From the NCBI RefSeq assembly GCF_005405925.1, contig NZ_BJHV01000001.1, forward strand, positions 5,456,001 through 5,520,000: 64,000 nucleotides of DNA. The letters are read 5' to 3'. The stretch comes from Streptomyces antimycoticus (GTDB lineage Bacteria > Actinomycetota > Actinomycetes > Streptomycetales > Streptomycetaceae). A program made the translations under genes and the position numbers. The notes below the pieces were generated by a model that was not told the origin of the DNA, did not search any database, and was given only the letters and a program-made list of their open reading frames with translations. Of the stretch, positions 26,669 to 36,150 are shown piece by piece. Positions within the stretch are counted from its first letter, which is position 1; each line of letters opens with the position of its first letter.

Positions 26669-27658
26669 TCAGTCCGTGAACTTCAGCGGCCGGTGGGGCT
26701 TGTACTCGCTGCCCGGCTCCAGTCCGTAGCGACGGGTCGTGTGATCCGTCCCGAAGTCGCCGCGCTGCTCGTAGGAGGTGTACGAGGTGTGGGCGGCGTC
26801 GTTCCACTTCTCGAACATCACGACATGGCGGGTGTTGTTGTTCCCGGAGGCGTCGATCAGCAGATCCCCGGGCCCCAGGTCGTTCAGGGCGATCGGCTTG
26901 GTGATGCCCGAACCGGTGAGCCCCACGGTGTTGGTGCCGGGCGCCTGCAGGCCCAGCGCCATGGAGACATAGCCCGAGCAGTCCTGGCGGTAGCCGTCCT
27001 TCCAGACCTGGGCCTGGCTGTACGGCACCCGGCCGCCGTTGTTGGCGGTCAGCCAGGTGGCGGCCCGCTGCAGCGCCTCCGCGCGGGTGCCGCCGGTCTG
27101 CGGCGGCTTCGGCGGCTCACCGCCGCCGTTCTGCACCGGGACTCCGGGCAGCGAGTCCTGCGGGATGTCCACCGCGACGACGGTCACAAAGCCGCTGACC
27201 GGCCCGGTGATATGGGCCATGTAGGTGGAGCAGGCCCCGTCCTCGCAGACCTTCTTGCCGGTGTCGACCTGGTAGTCGGCGGTGATGCGGTCCTGGCCCG
27301 GAGCGTCCTTGTTGAGCATCCCGACGGACGGGGAGCCGGTGTCCGCGCTCTGGTGGACCACCCAGCGGGTGCCCCAGGTGGGGAAGTCGGCGGTGGCCGC
27401 GGCCTTGGTGCCGAACTCCCCCGTGGTCGTCTTCAGTTTGAGCGCGGCGGCCCCGCCCTGGGCGGAGGTGGTGTCGCGGCTCGTCACGCCTTTCTCGGCG
27501 ACATTCCCGGCCTTCGCCGCCTTGGCGTCATGGCCCGCGGTGTCGCCCGAGCCCGAACAGCCCACGAGTCCGGTGGCGCCGATGCCCGCCGCGGCGATCG
27601 CGGGAACCACCCTGCGCAGGAAGATCCGGCGCCGGCCGCCGCTGATGGAGTGCGTCAT
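26669..27658 (-). CDS. Lipoprotein with NlpC/P60-like amidase domain
   Basis: 329 residues. The signal peptide ends in a lipobox (GLVGC). The C-terminal domain has the Cys-nucleophile motif QDCSGYVSMALGLQ and the His motif NNTRHVVMFEKWN, the order seen in NlpC/P60-type cysteine peptidases. A Pro-rich hinge (GGGEPPKPPQTGGTRAEAL) precedes it. It probably cleaves peptidoglycan stem peptides or a related amide. Start at 27656-27658 with AGGGGGAA upstream. Confidence 0.8.
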   Translation of the reverse strand: MTHSISGGRRRIFLRRVVPAIAAAGIGATGLVGCSGSGDTAGHDAKAAKAGNVAEKGVTSRDTTSAQGGAAALKLKTTTGEFGTKAAATADFPTWGTRWVVHQSADTGSPSVGMLNKDAPGQDRITADYQVDTGKKVCEDGACSTYMAHITGPVSGFVTVVAVDIPQDSLPGVPVQNGGGEPPKPPQTGGTRAEALQRAATWLTANNGGRVPYSQAQVWKDGYRQDCSGYVSMALGLQAPGTNTVGLTGSGITKPIALNDLGPGDLLIDASGNNNTRHVVMFEKWNDAAHTSYTSYEQRGDFGTDHTTRRYGLEPGSEYKPHRPLKFTD

Positions 27659-28052
27659 GTCTGGATTCCCCCTTGGTGAGAGCGCCGACAGCGGACGTCG
27701 GCACGGCTCGGTCAAGGCCGCCGGGCCGTTCGCCGCGGCGACGGGAACCACTGTGGGCCGCGGGACGGGGCCCTTCCGGGGCCGAGCCGTCCTTTGGGAC
27801 GTCCCATCCGGGCACGCCCCTGATGACCTGCCAAGACGCCCATGGGAAGGGCCAGGAGCGGGACACGGAGGGCGGTGCCGTGGGACATGACGAGACGGCC
27901 CCCGCCGAGGCGGGGGCCGTCCGGGGCAGGTAGCCGGGGGAGGCGGCTACCTGTCCAGCTGGGTGGCTCGGAATCGAGCGGTCACCGGAGGGGAAGGCCG
28001 AGCGGTCACCGGAGGGGAAGGCCGAGCGGTCACCGGTGGGAGCGCCGGGCGG
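27659..28052. other. Intergenic region, 394 bases
   Basis: No gene supported. The left half should contain the promoter of the minus-strand lipoprotein. The right half holds two hairpins and a 24-bp tandem repeat, listed separately, that belong to the 3' end of the DUF4232 gene. Confidence 0.6.
27894..27951 (-). terminator. Two consecutive hairpins after the DUF4232 gene
   Basis: First: gacggcccccgcc (27894-27906) pairs with 27909-27921. Second: aggtagccg pairs with cggctacct across ggggagg (about 27928-27952). Both are downstream of the minus-strand gene ending at 28053. Confidence 0.75.
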
Positions 28053-28067
28053 TCACCAGAGGAGGGC
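27975..28067. repeat. 24-bp tandem repeat covering the DUF4232 stop
   Basis: Four units begin at 27975, 27999, 28023 and 28046; the first two are identical (cgagcggtcaccggagggg...). Each unit contains ggtcacc, whose minus-strand reading includes TGA. The real stop (28053-28055) lies in the last unit. Confidence 0.9.
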
Positions 28068-28757
28068 ATCGGACGCGTCGCTCTGCCAGTAGCCGACCGC
28101 CGCCCCGTCCCCGACCTCCACCGAGTCGCCGGGGAGGTCGACGGCACGGCGGCTGTCCTCGCCGGGGAGGGAGACGGTCAACCCGGTGGCCTTACGGCCG
28201 TCGGCGGCCGGGGCGTTCGCCGCGGAGGTGGTCAGGCCCGCGTAACCGCTCTCACCGGGCGGCAGCGTGACGACCGTCTGCGGCCGGGTGTTCTCGTCCT
28301 GCGGCACGGCCGCCCGCCCGTCGTCGAACCGCACCACGGGGGAGCCGACTAGACGGCACGTCACCCCGGACTGGTTGGTGATCTCCAGCAGCAGATGGTT
28401 GGCCGGCCGGGGGACGGAGGTGACGCTCACCGACATCGTGTCGAGACGGCAGGCGCCGGTCTCGCCCTCGACGCCGCTGTCGGCCCGCAGACCGCCCTGG
28501 GCCCCGGCGTCGGCCCCGCCCGCCACCGTCTCCCGCGCGGCCTGCTGGGCGCCGCCCTGGAGGTCTTCCTCGTTGGCGGTGGGGACGGTGGGGACGGCCG
28601 AGGCCGTGCTCTCGGCCTTGCCGGCCGTCTTCACGCCCGACGCGTCGGCGGTGCCGCACGCCGCGAGGGTGATGCCCGCGGCGACGACGGTCAGGCCGGC
28701 CGCGACCGAGCGCAGGGTGCCGGCGCGGTGGGCGAGGCGGGCGGTGGTGAGCGGCAT
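28053..28757 (-). CDS. DUF4232 lipoprotein
   Basis: 234 residues. Signal peptide with lipobox (ITLAACG), then a low-complexity spacer and a DUF4232 beta domain (about 100-230) with ACRLDTMSVSVTSVPR, ITNQSGVTCRLVGSPVVRF and a paired Cys. Such small secreted lipoproteins are frequent in streptomycetes and have no known role. Start at 28755-28757 with gagggga upstream. Confidence 0.85.
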   Translation of the reverse strand: MPLTTARLAHRAGTLRSVAAGLTVVAAGITLAACGTADASGVKTAGKAESTASAVPTVPTANEEDLQGGAQQAARETVAGGADAGAQGGLRADSGVEGETGACRLDTMSVSVTSVPRPANHLLLEITNQSGVTCRLVGSPVVRFDDGRAAVPQDENTRPQTVVTLPPGESGYAGLTTSAANAPAADGRKATGLTVSLPGEDSRRAVDLPGDSVEVGDGAAVGYWQSDASDALLW

Positions 28758-28889
28758 GGCGGGTCTCCCCTCAGCGGGCGTTCGGGCGTTTTCCGGTACG
28801 GCATAAGCCTGTCCGGACCCGCTGCCGTTCGGCTGGTGAACGGCTGCCGCCCGCTAACGTCCCGCTAACGCCCCGCTGTTCACCCCTGC

Positions 28890-30850
28890 TCAGGCCCCCT
28901 GTGACGGTTCGCCGGAGGCCCCGCCGGACCCCTCGCCCGGGGTCTCGCCGCGCCCGCTCCCGTCGCCCTGGGCGAAGAGCTTCACCAGGTCGCTCATCAC
29001 GTAGCGGTTGGTGGCCTCCTCGTCCAGCAGATGCATCTCCGCCAGCCGCTCCAGGGAGTCCTGGATCAGCTCGGGGTCCGCCCCGACAGCGCGGCCGCCT
29101 CGGCGGTGTTGACCTCCCGCGCGAAACCGGTGCCCAGGGCCCGCAGCAGCTGTGCGTCGTCCGCCGAGAGCCGGGCCACGGAGTTGCGCAGCGCGGCGGC
29201 CACTCCGGTGTCCTCCGCCGACAGCAGCGCGAGCCGGCGGCGCTCGTCGCGCAGCGCGGTGGCCAGCCGGGCCAGCCGCCAGCGGGGCCGGGCCATCAGC
29301 TGGGCGGAGGCGGCGCGCAGCGCCAGCGGCAGGCCGTCGCACAGGGCCACCAGCTCCCGTGCGGCCTCCGGGTCCTCGGCGACCCGGGCGGGGCCCAGCA
29401 GCGCGCCCAGCAGGGCCGCCCCGTCCTCGGTGCCGAGGGCGTGCAGCCGTACGGGGCGGGCGGCGTCGGTGGCGATCAGCCCGTCCAGCCTGCTGCGGCT
29501 GGTGACCAGCGTGGCGCAGTTTGGCCCGCCGGGCAGCAGCGGGCGCACCTGGGCGGAGCTGCCCGCGTTGTCCAGCACCACCAGCAGCCGGCGGCGGGCC
29601 GCCAGCGAGCGGTACAGCGCGGACGCGGCCTCGGTCGAGGTGGGGATCTGCTCGGCCGGGGTGCCCAGGGCGAGCAGGAATTCGCGCAGCACCTCGGCGG
29701 GCACCGTCGCCTCGCCGCCGCTGAAGCCGCGCAGATCCGCGAAGAGCCGTCCGTCGGGGAAGGCGGCGGCCTGGGCATGGCCCCAGTGGACCGCAAGGCC
29801 GGTCTTGCCGACCCCGGCGGGCCCGGTGAGCAGCGCGATACCGCCCTCCTGGGGGTAGCCGCCGGAGCCGCCCTGGGCCGGTTCGGCGCTGCCCCGGGTC
29901 AGCCGGGTCAGCTCGGCCAGCTCCGCGCCCCGGCCGTGGAAGCCCGCCGGGGGCCGGGGGAGCAGCTCGGGTACGGGCGCGGCGGCCGATGCGGCGGCGG
30001 CCACGGACTGCGGATGCGACGGGGTCGACGGCACCGGCTGCCCCGAGGGGCCCGGTGCTCCGGCCCTCTCGGCGCCGGCCTGCGGCCCGTCGGCCTCGGG
30101 GGCCGCCCGCAGGATCTCCTGGTACGCGGCGGTCAGCCGCTGGCCCGGGTCGACCCCCAGGTCGTCGTCGAGGAGCTGCCGGGTGCGGTGGAACCAGGCG
30201 ATGGCGTCGGACTGCCGTCCGGAGCGGTACAGCGCCAGCATCAGGGCGGCGATCAGCCCCTCGCGCAGCGGGTTGGCGACGGCGGCGGGGTGCAGTGCGC
30301 GCACCGCCTCCTCATGCTCGCCCAGCGCCTTGTGCGCCCGGGCCAGGGCCTCCACGGCGCTCAGCCGGCGCTCCTCCAGGGCGTGCGCGGCGGCCGCGAA
30401 CGGCGGGCTGGCCACGGTCCCGGTGAGCGCCGGGCCGCGCCACAGGCCGAGCGCCTGGCGGAGCAGCCGGACGGCCTCGCCGGGGGCGGACTCCGGGCTG
30501 GCCTGGGCGGTCAGCTGGTCGAAGCGCTGGGTGTCGATCAGGGACTCGGGTATGCGCAGCAGATAGGCGGAGCTGTGGGTGGCCAGCTCGACACCGTGCT
30601 CCTCGGCGCCGCCCTCGGCCAGCGCGGCGCGGAGCCGGGAGACATGGCCCTGGATGACGGTCCGGGCGTGGGCTGGCGGCTCGTCCTCCCACAGGCTGGT
30701 TATCAACTGCTCCACGGACACCGTCGCGTTGGGCCGCAGCAGCAGCATCGCGAGCACGCTGCGCCGTTTGGCGGGCCCCAGCGGTAGCTCGATGGGCGCT
30801 GCCGGCGGTCCCGCGATGACGGTCACCGGTCCCAGCACGGAGAAGTCCAA
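28890..30850 (-). pseudogene. AfsR/SARP-family regulator with NB-ARC domain, frameshifted as sequenced
   Basis: Domains: OmpR-type winged helix (1-95, starting DFSVLGPVTV), bacterial transcriptional activator domain (about 100-250), and an NB-ARC ATPase (P-loop TGPAGVGKTGLAVHWGH, then LLVVLDNAG). The frame stops at 29066 after AALSGRTPS. The next frame continues ADPELIQDSLERLAEMHLLD and ends at 28890. Adding one base to the C run 29081-29084 (G on the coding strand) restores about 653 residues. As written only about 60 C-terminal residues are lost. The start is TTG with GGAGGG 8 bases upstream, immediately after the aminopeptidase stop, so the two are translationally coupled. Target genes unknown. 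Confidence 0.85.
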
Positions 30851-30851
30851 C

Positions 30852-32144
30852 TCAGCCCTCCAGAAAGGCGTGCAGTGCCTTGGCCAGCAGCCGCGGGTCC
30901 TGCGCTCCGCACAGTTCCCGTGCCGAGTGCATGGACAGGATCGCGATGCCGATGTCGACGGTGGCGATGCCGTGCCGGGCGGCGGTGATCGGACCGATCG
31001 TGGTGCCGCACGGCATCGAGTTATGGGAGACGAAGCTCTGCCAGGGCACCCCGGCGCGCTCGCAGGCGGCGGCGAAGACGGCCCGCCCGGCGCCGTCGGT
31101 GGCGTATCTCTGGTTGACGTTCACCTTCAGGATCGGGCCGCCGTTGGGCCGTGGGTGGTGGCCCGGCTCATGGCGCTCGGCGTAGTTGGGGTGGACGGCG
31201 TGGCCGGTGTCGGAGGACAGGCAGACGGTGCCCGCGAAGGCGCGGGCCCGGTCCTCGTACGCGCCGCCGCGGGCGAAGACCGAGCGCTCCAGCACCGTGC
31301 CGAGCAGCGGGCCGTCGGCGCCGGTGTCGGACTGGCTGCCGTTCTCCTCGTGGTCGAAGGCGGCCAGTACGGGGATGTACGGCAGCTCCTGGCGGGAGGC
31401 GGCGGCGATGAGCGCGGCCGTACCGGCGTGCACGGAGACAAGGTTGTCCATCCGGGGACCGGCGAGCAGCTCGCGGTCCCGGCCGAGGTAGGCGGGCGGC
31501 TCGACGCTGTGCGTCATCAGGTCCCAGCCGGCGATCTCCTCGGCCGCGACACCGGTCTCCTCGGCGACGAAGCGGATCAGGTCGCCCTCCTCGACGCCGC
31601 CGAGCCCCCAGATGGGCGTCATATGGCGCTGCTTGTCCAGCTTGAGGCCCTCGGTGTTGACGGACCGGTCGAGGTGGACGGCCAACTGGGGCACTCTCAG
31701 CAGCGGCCGGTCGATGGTGACGAGATGGTGTGAGCCGTCCCGGAGGGAGATCCGGCCGGAGAGCCCGAGGTCGCGGTCGAGCCAGGTGTTGAGCAGCACC
31801 CCGCCGTAGACCTCGACGGCGATCTGTCTCCAGCCGTGCGCACCGGTGTCGGGAATGGGCTTGACTCGCAAATTGGGAGAGTCGGTATGAGCACCGACAA
31901 TTCGGTACGGAGTGGCGGGGTCCGCCCCCTCCGGTACGTACCACGCAATGATCGCACCGCCCCGCAGCACGAACCGACCACCGGCCGCGCCGTCCCAGGA
32001 CGCCGTCTCCTCGATCCGCTGGAACCCGGCCTTCTCCAGCCGCTCAGCGGCGCTCGCCACAGCGTGGTACGGCGATGGGCTGGCGCGGAGGAAGGACATC
32101 AGGTCATCGGTGTGGCCGCGGTCGATGCCGGGTTGTGCGCTCAT
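30852..32144 (-). CDS. M18-family aminopeptidase
   Basis: 430 residues, the normal length for aspartyl-type M18 peptidases. Metal and catalytic residues appear in order: GAHTDSPNL (His, Asp), PRMDNLVS (Asp), FDHEENGS (Glu pair), SSDTGHAVHPN and SHNSMPCGTTIGP (last His). It removes N-terminal, usually acidic, residues in the cytoplasm. TATGCT lies six bases before the ATG and no ribosome site is seen, so the message is probably leaderless. An AfsR-like regulator follows with one base between. Confidence 0.93.
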   Translation of the reverse strand: MSAQPGIDRGHTDDLMSFLRASPSPYHAVASAAERLEKAGFQRIEETASWDGAAGGRFVLRGGAIIAWYVPEGADPATPYRIVGAHTDSPNLRVKPIPDTGAHGWRQIAVEVYGGVLLNTWLDRDLGLSGRISLRDGSHHLVTIDRPLLRVPQLAVHLDRSVNTEGLKLDKQRHMTPIWGLGGVEEGDLIRFVAEETGVAAEEIAGWDLMTHSVEPPAYLGRDRELLAGPRMDNLVSVHAGTAALIAAASRQELPYIPVLAAFDHEENGSQSDTGADGPLLGTVLERSVFARGGAYEDRARAFAGTVCLSSDTGHAVHPNYAERHEPGHHPRPNGGPILKVNVNQRYATDGAGRAVFAAACERAGVPWQSFVSHNSMPCGTTIGPITAARHGIATVDIGIAILSMHSARELCGAQDPRLLAKALHAFLEG

Positions 32145-32150
32145 GTGCTC

Positions 32151-32156
32151 AGCATA
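32151..32156 (-). promoter_or_regulatory. -10 element of the leaderless aminopeptidase promoter
   Basis: TATGCT on the minus strand ends six bases before the ATG. No good -35 is visible at 17-18 bases. Confidence 0.5.
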
Positions 32157-32327
32157 GATTCGCCGGGGGTGGCTCGCCCTGGTGCGGGTCGTGGCATCCA
32201 TCTGTGGGGCCACGTTGATCCAATCTGATGAAAGCACGTCAGGTAAGGCGAGAATTCGGGAGAATCGGTCGATATTCCCCGTGTACCGAGCAACGCCGCA
32301 CTGAGTCGTAACTCAAGGGGATACCGG

Positions 32328-33083
32328 ATGCGCGTTCTTCGCCACCTGCTTGTCGTTCTGGGGTCGCTGCTGCTGCTGTGCGCAGGCGGACCTGCCATGG
32401 CCAAGCCCGTCACGGATTTCGCCGCGGGGCTGTCACCCGTGGCCGCCCCGGAGCCGGCAGCCGCGCCCTCGCCCGGCCCGCGTCCGGGGAACGGCGGGGA
32501 TGGCGAGGGCAAGGGCCACCCTCCCTGTCCGACCAGGGACCGCATCGGGGGGACCAGCATTGCACCCAACCCGCCGCGCGAGCGCTACTACCAGGGTGAC
32601 TGGCGGCTCGGCCCCGCGCAGCTCCCCCGGTACGGCGCGATCGGGCGGATGCTCGAAGGCTATGAACGGCTCGACCACTTCCCCACCTCCTCCGCGTTCC
32701 TCGACTGCTACTGGAACGAGCAGACCAGCGGCTGGTGGTTCCCGTACCCCGACGGCTGGGTGCTGCTCAACGGAACGCCGCTGCACACCACGATCAGGTT
32801 GAAGGCCGGTCAGAAGGTCGATCTCTTCGGGAGCGGTTTCGGCCACTTCCTCGCCCCGGCGGGCACGCCCTACGAGGAGCGCGCGCTGCCGCCCAGCAAC
32901 CTCAACACCATCGACCCGGCGTATCCGAACGGCTATCACCTCTATGAGGTCACCGAGCCCTTCCTGGTCGAGGCCGGTCCCATCCGGCCCTGGTTCGGAC
33001 AACCCGGCTTCGGGCTGCAGTATCTGACCGGTCCTTCGATTCCCCAGTTGGTCGCGGCGGGTAATCTGCGCGCACTCAACTGA
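32328..33083 (+). CDS. Secreted TNT-domain protein, putative NAD+ glycohydrolase toxin
   Basis: 251 residues. Signal peptide (about 1-25, ending GGPAMA), a Pro-rich spacer, then a domain of about 165 residues. Its C-terminal half matches the TNT fold of M. tuberculosis CpnT: LKAGQKVDLFGSGFGHFLAP, GTPYEERALPPSNLN, YHLYEVTEPFLVEAGPI and PWFGQPGFGLQYL. TNT enzymes hydrolyse NAD+. The usual DRFG reads DLFG here, so one Arg is replaced, and activity is not certain. Two Cys in the spacer/domain (PCPT, LDCYW) could form a disulfide. A small cytosolic protein is encoded 17 bases downstream, the position of an immunity gene. Confidence 0.78.
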   Translation: MRVLRHLLVVLGSLLLLCAGGPAMAKPVTDFAAGLSPVAAPEPAAAPSPGPRPGNGGDGEGKGHPPCPTRDRIGGTSIAPNPPRERYYQGDWRLGPAQLPRYGAIGRMLEGYERLDHFPTSSAFLDCYWNEQTSGWWFPYPDGWVLLNGTPLHTTIRLKAGQKVDLFGSGFGHFLAPAGTPYEERALPPSNLNTIDPAYPNGYHLYEVTEPFLVEAGPIRPWFGQPGFGLQYLTGPSIPQLVAAGNLRALN

Positions 33084-33100
33084 GGGCGGATCCTGAACCG

Positions 33101-33493
33101 GTGGACAGAACGGAACTCGTCTCAACCCTGCGCGACGAGCAGGTGCCGGACGCGCTGTACGACATCCCGGGAGTGCAGGACATCCCGGTCCAGCCGGACG
33201 CCTACTACTACCTGCGCCCCGCACCGGACGGTGGCTGGGAGACCGGGCTGAGGGAGCGCTCCCTGGACCGGGACACCAGCCGGTTCGCCACGGAGGACGA
33301 GGCGTGCCGGGATCTGCTGGAGAAGCTGAGGGCCCGCCCGCGCCCGCCGGAGGGCGGGGGCGAGTCGGTCGACGAGCTCCTCGCAGAGGGTGAGGAGCTC
33401 CGGCGGTGGGCCCGGGAGGAGGTCGAACGGGCCCTGCGGGAGCGGCCACCCGACGACGAGGAGCGGACGGGGAACGGCGGCGAGAAGCGGTGA
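33101..33493 (+). CDS. Small acidic protein, candidate immunity partner of the TNT protein
   Basis: 130 residues, no signal peptide. A compact N-terminal part (ALYDIPGVQDIPVQPDAYYY, LRPAPDGGWETGLRERS) is followed by a highly charged helical tail. I do not recognise the family. Its position directly behind a secreted toxin-like gene, in the same direction and with a GTG start preceded by gagggcgg, suggests an antitoxin or immunity factor, as IFT is for CpnT. This is inference from context. Confidence 0.6.
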   Translation: MDRTELVSTLRDEQVPDALYDIPGVQDIPVQPDAYYYLRPAPDGGWETGLRERSLDRDTSRFATEDEACRDLLEKLRARPRPPEGGGESVDELLAEGEELRRWAREEVERALRERPPDDEERTGNGGEKR

Positions 33494-33512
33494 CGACGCC
33501 CGCGGGCACAGG

Positions 33513-33560
33513 CCAGGGGGCCGGCCGCCCCGCTGGAGGATGGGACGGCCGGCCCCCTGG
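33513..33560. terminator. Perfect 15-bp bidirectional terminator
   Basis: ccagggggccggccg (33513-33527) and its exact complement (33546-33560) flank an 18-base loop. It lies between the converging TNT operon and the acyl-CoA dehydrogenase gene. Confidence 0.85.
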
Positions 33561-33577
33561 ACGAGGGAAGAGAGCTC

Positions 33578-35404
33578 TTAGAACGCGGACTCGTCCAGGT
33601 CCATGAGCCCCTTGTCGACCGACTCGGCCAGCGAGCGCTGCACCGAGACGCCCGGCAGCACCTCGTGGGCGAAGAACTTCGCCGCGGCGATCTTGCCCGC
33701 GTAGAAGGACCGGTCCTTCGTGGAGGCGGTGCCCACCTTCTCGGCGGCGACGGCCGCGCCCCTGAGGAGCAGGTAGCCGATGATCACGTCGCCGGAAGCC
33801 AGCAGCAGCCGGGTGGAGTTGAGGCCGACCTTGTAGATCGAGCTGACGTCCTGCTCGGTGGCGGCCAGGTCGGTGAGCATCGTGCCGACGATCGCCTCCA
33901 GGTCCACCGCGGCCTGGGCCAGCTGGTCGCGGGCGGCTTCCAGCTCCTCACCCCCGGCGGCCTCGGCCAGGAACTTCTTGATCTCCTCCGAGACGACGGT
34001 CAGGGCCTGGCCCTGGTCCCGGACGATCTTGCGGAAGAAGTAGTCCTGGCCCTGGATGGCGGTGGTGCCCTCGTAGAGCGTGTCGATCTTGGCGTCCCGG
34101 ATGTACTGCTCCAGCGGGTACTCCTGGAGGTAGCCGGAGCCGCCGATGGTCTGCAGGGACTGCGCCAGCTGCTCGTACGCCTTCTCCGAGCCGTAGCCCT
34201 TGACGATGGGGAGCAGCAGGTCGTTGAGGCGGCTCAGGGCGGAGGCGTCCTCGCCCGCGGCCTCCTTGACCAGGATCTCGTCCTGGACGGAGGCGGTGTA
34301 GAGGACCAGTGCGCGCAGGCCCTCCGCGTACGCCTTCTGCGTCATCAGCGAGCGACGCACATCCGGGTGGTGGGTGATGGTGACGCGGGGGGCGGTCTTG
34401 TCGGTGAACGCCGCCAGGTCCGGGCCCTGCACCCGCTCCTTGGCGTACTCCAGGGCGTTGAGGTAGCCCGTGGAGAGGGTGGCCATGGCCTTCGTGCCGA
34501 CCATCATCCGGGCGAACTCGATGATCTTGAACATCTGGCGGATGCCGTCGTGCTTGTCGCCCAGCAGCCAGCCCTTGGCCGGGTGGTCGGCGCCGAAGGT
34601 CAGCTCACAGGTGTTGGAGACCCGCAGACCCATCTTGTGCTCGACATTGGTGGCGTAGACGCCATTGCGCTCGCCGAGCTCACCGGTCTCCCAGTCGAAG
34701 TCGTACTTGGGGACGATGAACAGCGACAGCCCCTTGGTGCCGGGCCCCGCGCCCTCGGGCCGGGCCAGCACGAAGTGGATGATGTTGTCGGAGAGGTCGT
34801 GCTCACCGGAGGTGATGAACCGCTTCACACCCTCGATGTGCCAGCTGCCGTCCTCCTGCTGGGCGGCCTTGGTGCGGCCCGCGCCGACGTCGGAGCCGGC
34901 GTCCGGCTCGGTCAGCACCATGGTGGAGCCCCACTGCCTGTCCACCATCAGCTGGGCGATCTTGAGCTGCTCCTCGGTGCCCTCGTCGTGCAGCACGCCG
35001 GCGAAGGCCGGGCCCGAGGCGTACATCCAGATCGGGGTGTTGGAGCCGAGGATGGTCTCGGCCGAGCCCCACAGCAGCGAGCGGGGGCAGACCGTGCCGC
35101 CCAGCTCCTCCGGGACGCCCAGCCGCCACCACTCGGCCTCCATGTAGGCCCGGTAGCTCTTCTTGAACGACTCGGGAAGCGGCGCCGTGTGGGTCTTGGG
35201 GTCGAAGACGGGCGGGTTCCGGTCGGAGTCGGTGTAGCTTTCGGCCAGCTCATGCTCGGAGAGCCGGGATATCTCCGCGAGCACGCTCTTGGCGGTCTCG
35301 ACGTCCATCTCCGCGAACGGTCCGGTGCCGTACACCGTGTCCCGCCCGAGCACCTCGAAGAGGTTGAACTCGATGTCGCGGAGATTCGACTTGTAGTGCC
35401 CCAT
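33578..35404 (-). CDS. Long-form acyl-CoA dehydrogenase
   Basis: 608 residues, the long ACAD form with extra N- and C-terminal helices. Flavin and substrate motifs: [26 protein letters not shown], and [18 protein letters not shown] with the catalytic Glu. It performs the first step of fatty acid beta-oxidation, probably on long chains. A pirin gene lies nearby; in Streptomyces a pirin has been reported to bind a long-chain acyl-CoA dehydrogenase and modulate beta-oxidation, so the two may be linked. The start is ATG at 35402-35404. Confidence 0.93.
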   Translation of the reverse strand: MGHYKSNLRDIEFNLFEVLGRDTVYGTGPFAEMDVETAKSVLAEISRLSEHELAESYTDSDRNPPVFDPKTHTAPLPESFKKSYRAYMEAEWWRLGVPEELGGTVCPRSLLWGSAETILGSNTPIWMYASGPAFAGVLHDEGTEEQLKIAQLMVDRQWGSTMVLTEPDAGSDVGAGRTKAAQQEDGSWHIEGVKRFITSGEHDLSDNIIHFVLARPEGAGPGTKGLSLFIVPKYDFDWETGELGERNGVYATNVEHKMGLRVSNTCELTFGADHPAKGWLLGDKHDGIRQMFKIIEFARMMVGTKAMATLSTGYLNALEYAKERVQGPDLAAFTDKTAPRVTITHHPDVRRSLMTQKAYAEGLRALVLYTASVQDEILVKEAAGEDASALSRLNDLLLPIVKGYGSEKAYEQLAQSLQTIGGSGYLQEYPLEQYIRDAKIDTLYEGTTAIQGQDYFFRKIVRDQGQALTVVSEEIKKFLAEAAGGEELEAARDQLAQAAVDLEAIVGTMLTDLAATEQDVSSIYKVGLNSTRLLLASGDVIIGYLLLRGAAVAAEKVGTASTKDRSFYAGKIAAAKFFAHEVLPGVSVQRSLAESVDKGLMDLDESAF

Positions 35405-35542
35405 GGCGACGGCTCCGTAAGGGATCGGGAGGCCAGGACCTCTGCGTTGACGCGTATCAGATCAGCTGTCGCCATGATGCTACCCGTGGGTAATAAAGGG
35501 CAACCCTCAACCGGGTAACTGTGACTCAGTACGCTTCTTCGC

Positions 35543-36040
35543 ATGTACGGCTACGACCAGAACGCGAGCGCAGGGCAGGGTTATGCCGCTCCGCCACCTC
35601 CGCCGCAACAGCAGCCGCATGCGTCACATCACGCGCAGGCGGGTGCGGGCTACGGCCAGCAGCCGCTCTACCCGGAGCCCTCGCCGCCGTCGCTCGCCGA
35701 CGCGGTGCGCGCCTTCACCACCGGTTCGATGTCGGCCGAGGACTTCCAGCAGATCTTCGCGGGCTCGAAGGTCTACTGCCCGCGCGGTGACAACCCCGGC
35801 TTCCTGGCGCTGCACAACACGCAGCAGCCGGTGATCCCCATGTTCACCTCGCTCAAGGAGCTGCGGCGGTATGCGGGCAAGGAGTCCAAGTACTTCGTGA
35901 TCACCGGCGCCGAGGTGATCGACCTGCTGCCCACCGGCTACGGCTTCGTCCTCGACATGGAGGGTGAGCACCGGATCGTCTTCGACGCGAAGGCGGTGGA
36001 GCAGATGGTGGACTTCGCCATGAGGCGTATGTACGGATAG
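35543..36040 (+). CDS. SseB-like protein
   Basis: 165 residues. The N-terminal 50 are Tyr/Gln/Pro-rich and disordered. The rest is an SseB-type domain: FAGSKVYCPRGDNPGFLALH, IPMFTSLKELRRYAGKESKY, GAEVIDLLPTGYGFVLDM. SseB-like domains occur with secretion and stress genes in actinomycetes but their role is unclear. No ribosome site; TACGCT ends seven bases before the ATG, so a leaderless message is likely. Divergent from the acyl-CoA dehydrogenase. Confidence 0.82.
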   Translation: MYGYDQNASAGQGYAAPPPPPQQQPHASHHAQAGAGYGQQPLYPEPSPPSLADAVRAFTTGSMSAEDFQQIFAGSKVYCPRGDNPGFLALHNTQQPVIPMFTSLKELRRYAGKESKYFVITGAEVIDLLPTGYGFVLDMEGEHRIVFDAKAVEQMVDFAMRRMYG

Positions 36041-36094
36041 GTCCGGATATCGCCGTTCGCCTCGCGGGGTGCTCGGGTGGAAATAAAGACCCTC

Positions 36095-36128
36095 TTGCGA
36101 GTTGTTCAGCATTCAATTAAGTTGAATG
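36095..36128 (+). promoter_or_regulatory. Pirin promoter with an overlapping palindromic operator
   Basis: TTGCGA (36095-36100) and TAAGTT (36118-36123) are spaced 17 bases. CATTCAA (36110-36116), ttaag, TTGAATG (36122-36128) is a perfect 7-bp inverted repeat lying across the -10. The form TTCAA-n5-TTGAA is like MarR-family sites. A repressor bound here would block RNA polymerase directly. Confidence 0.65.
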
Positions 36129-36150
36129 GTGAACGACCGAGGAGGCCGTC

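Noticed and set aside
32145..32237. N-terminal extension of the M18 aminopeptidase
   Set aside because: It would include the probable -10 region; homologues start near MSAQPG-type residues.
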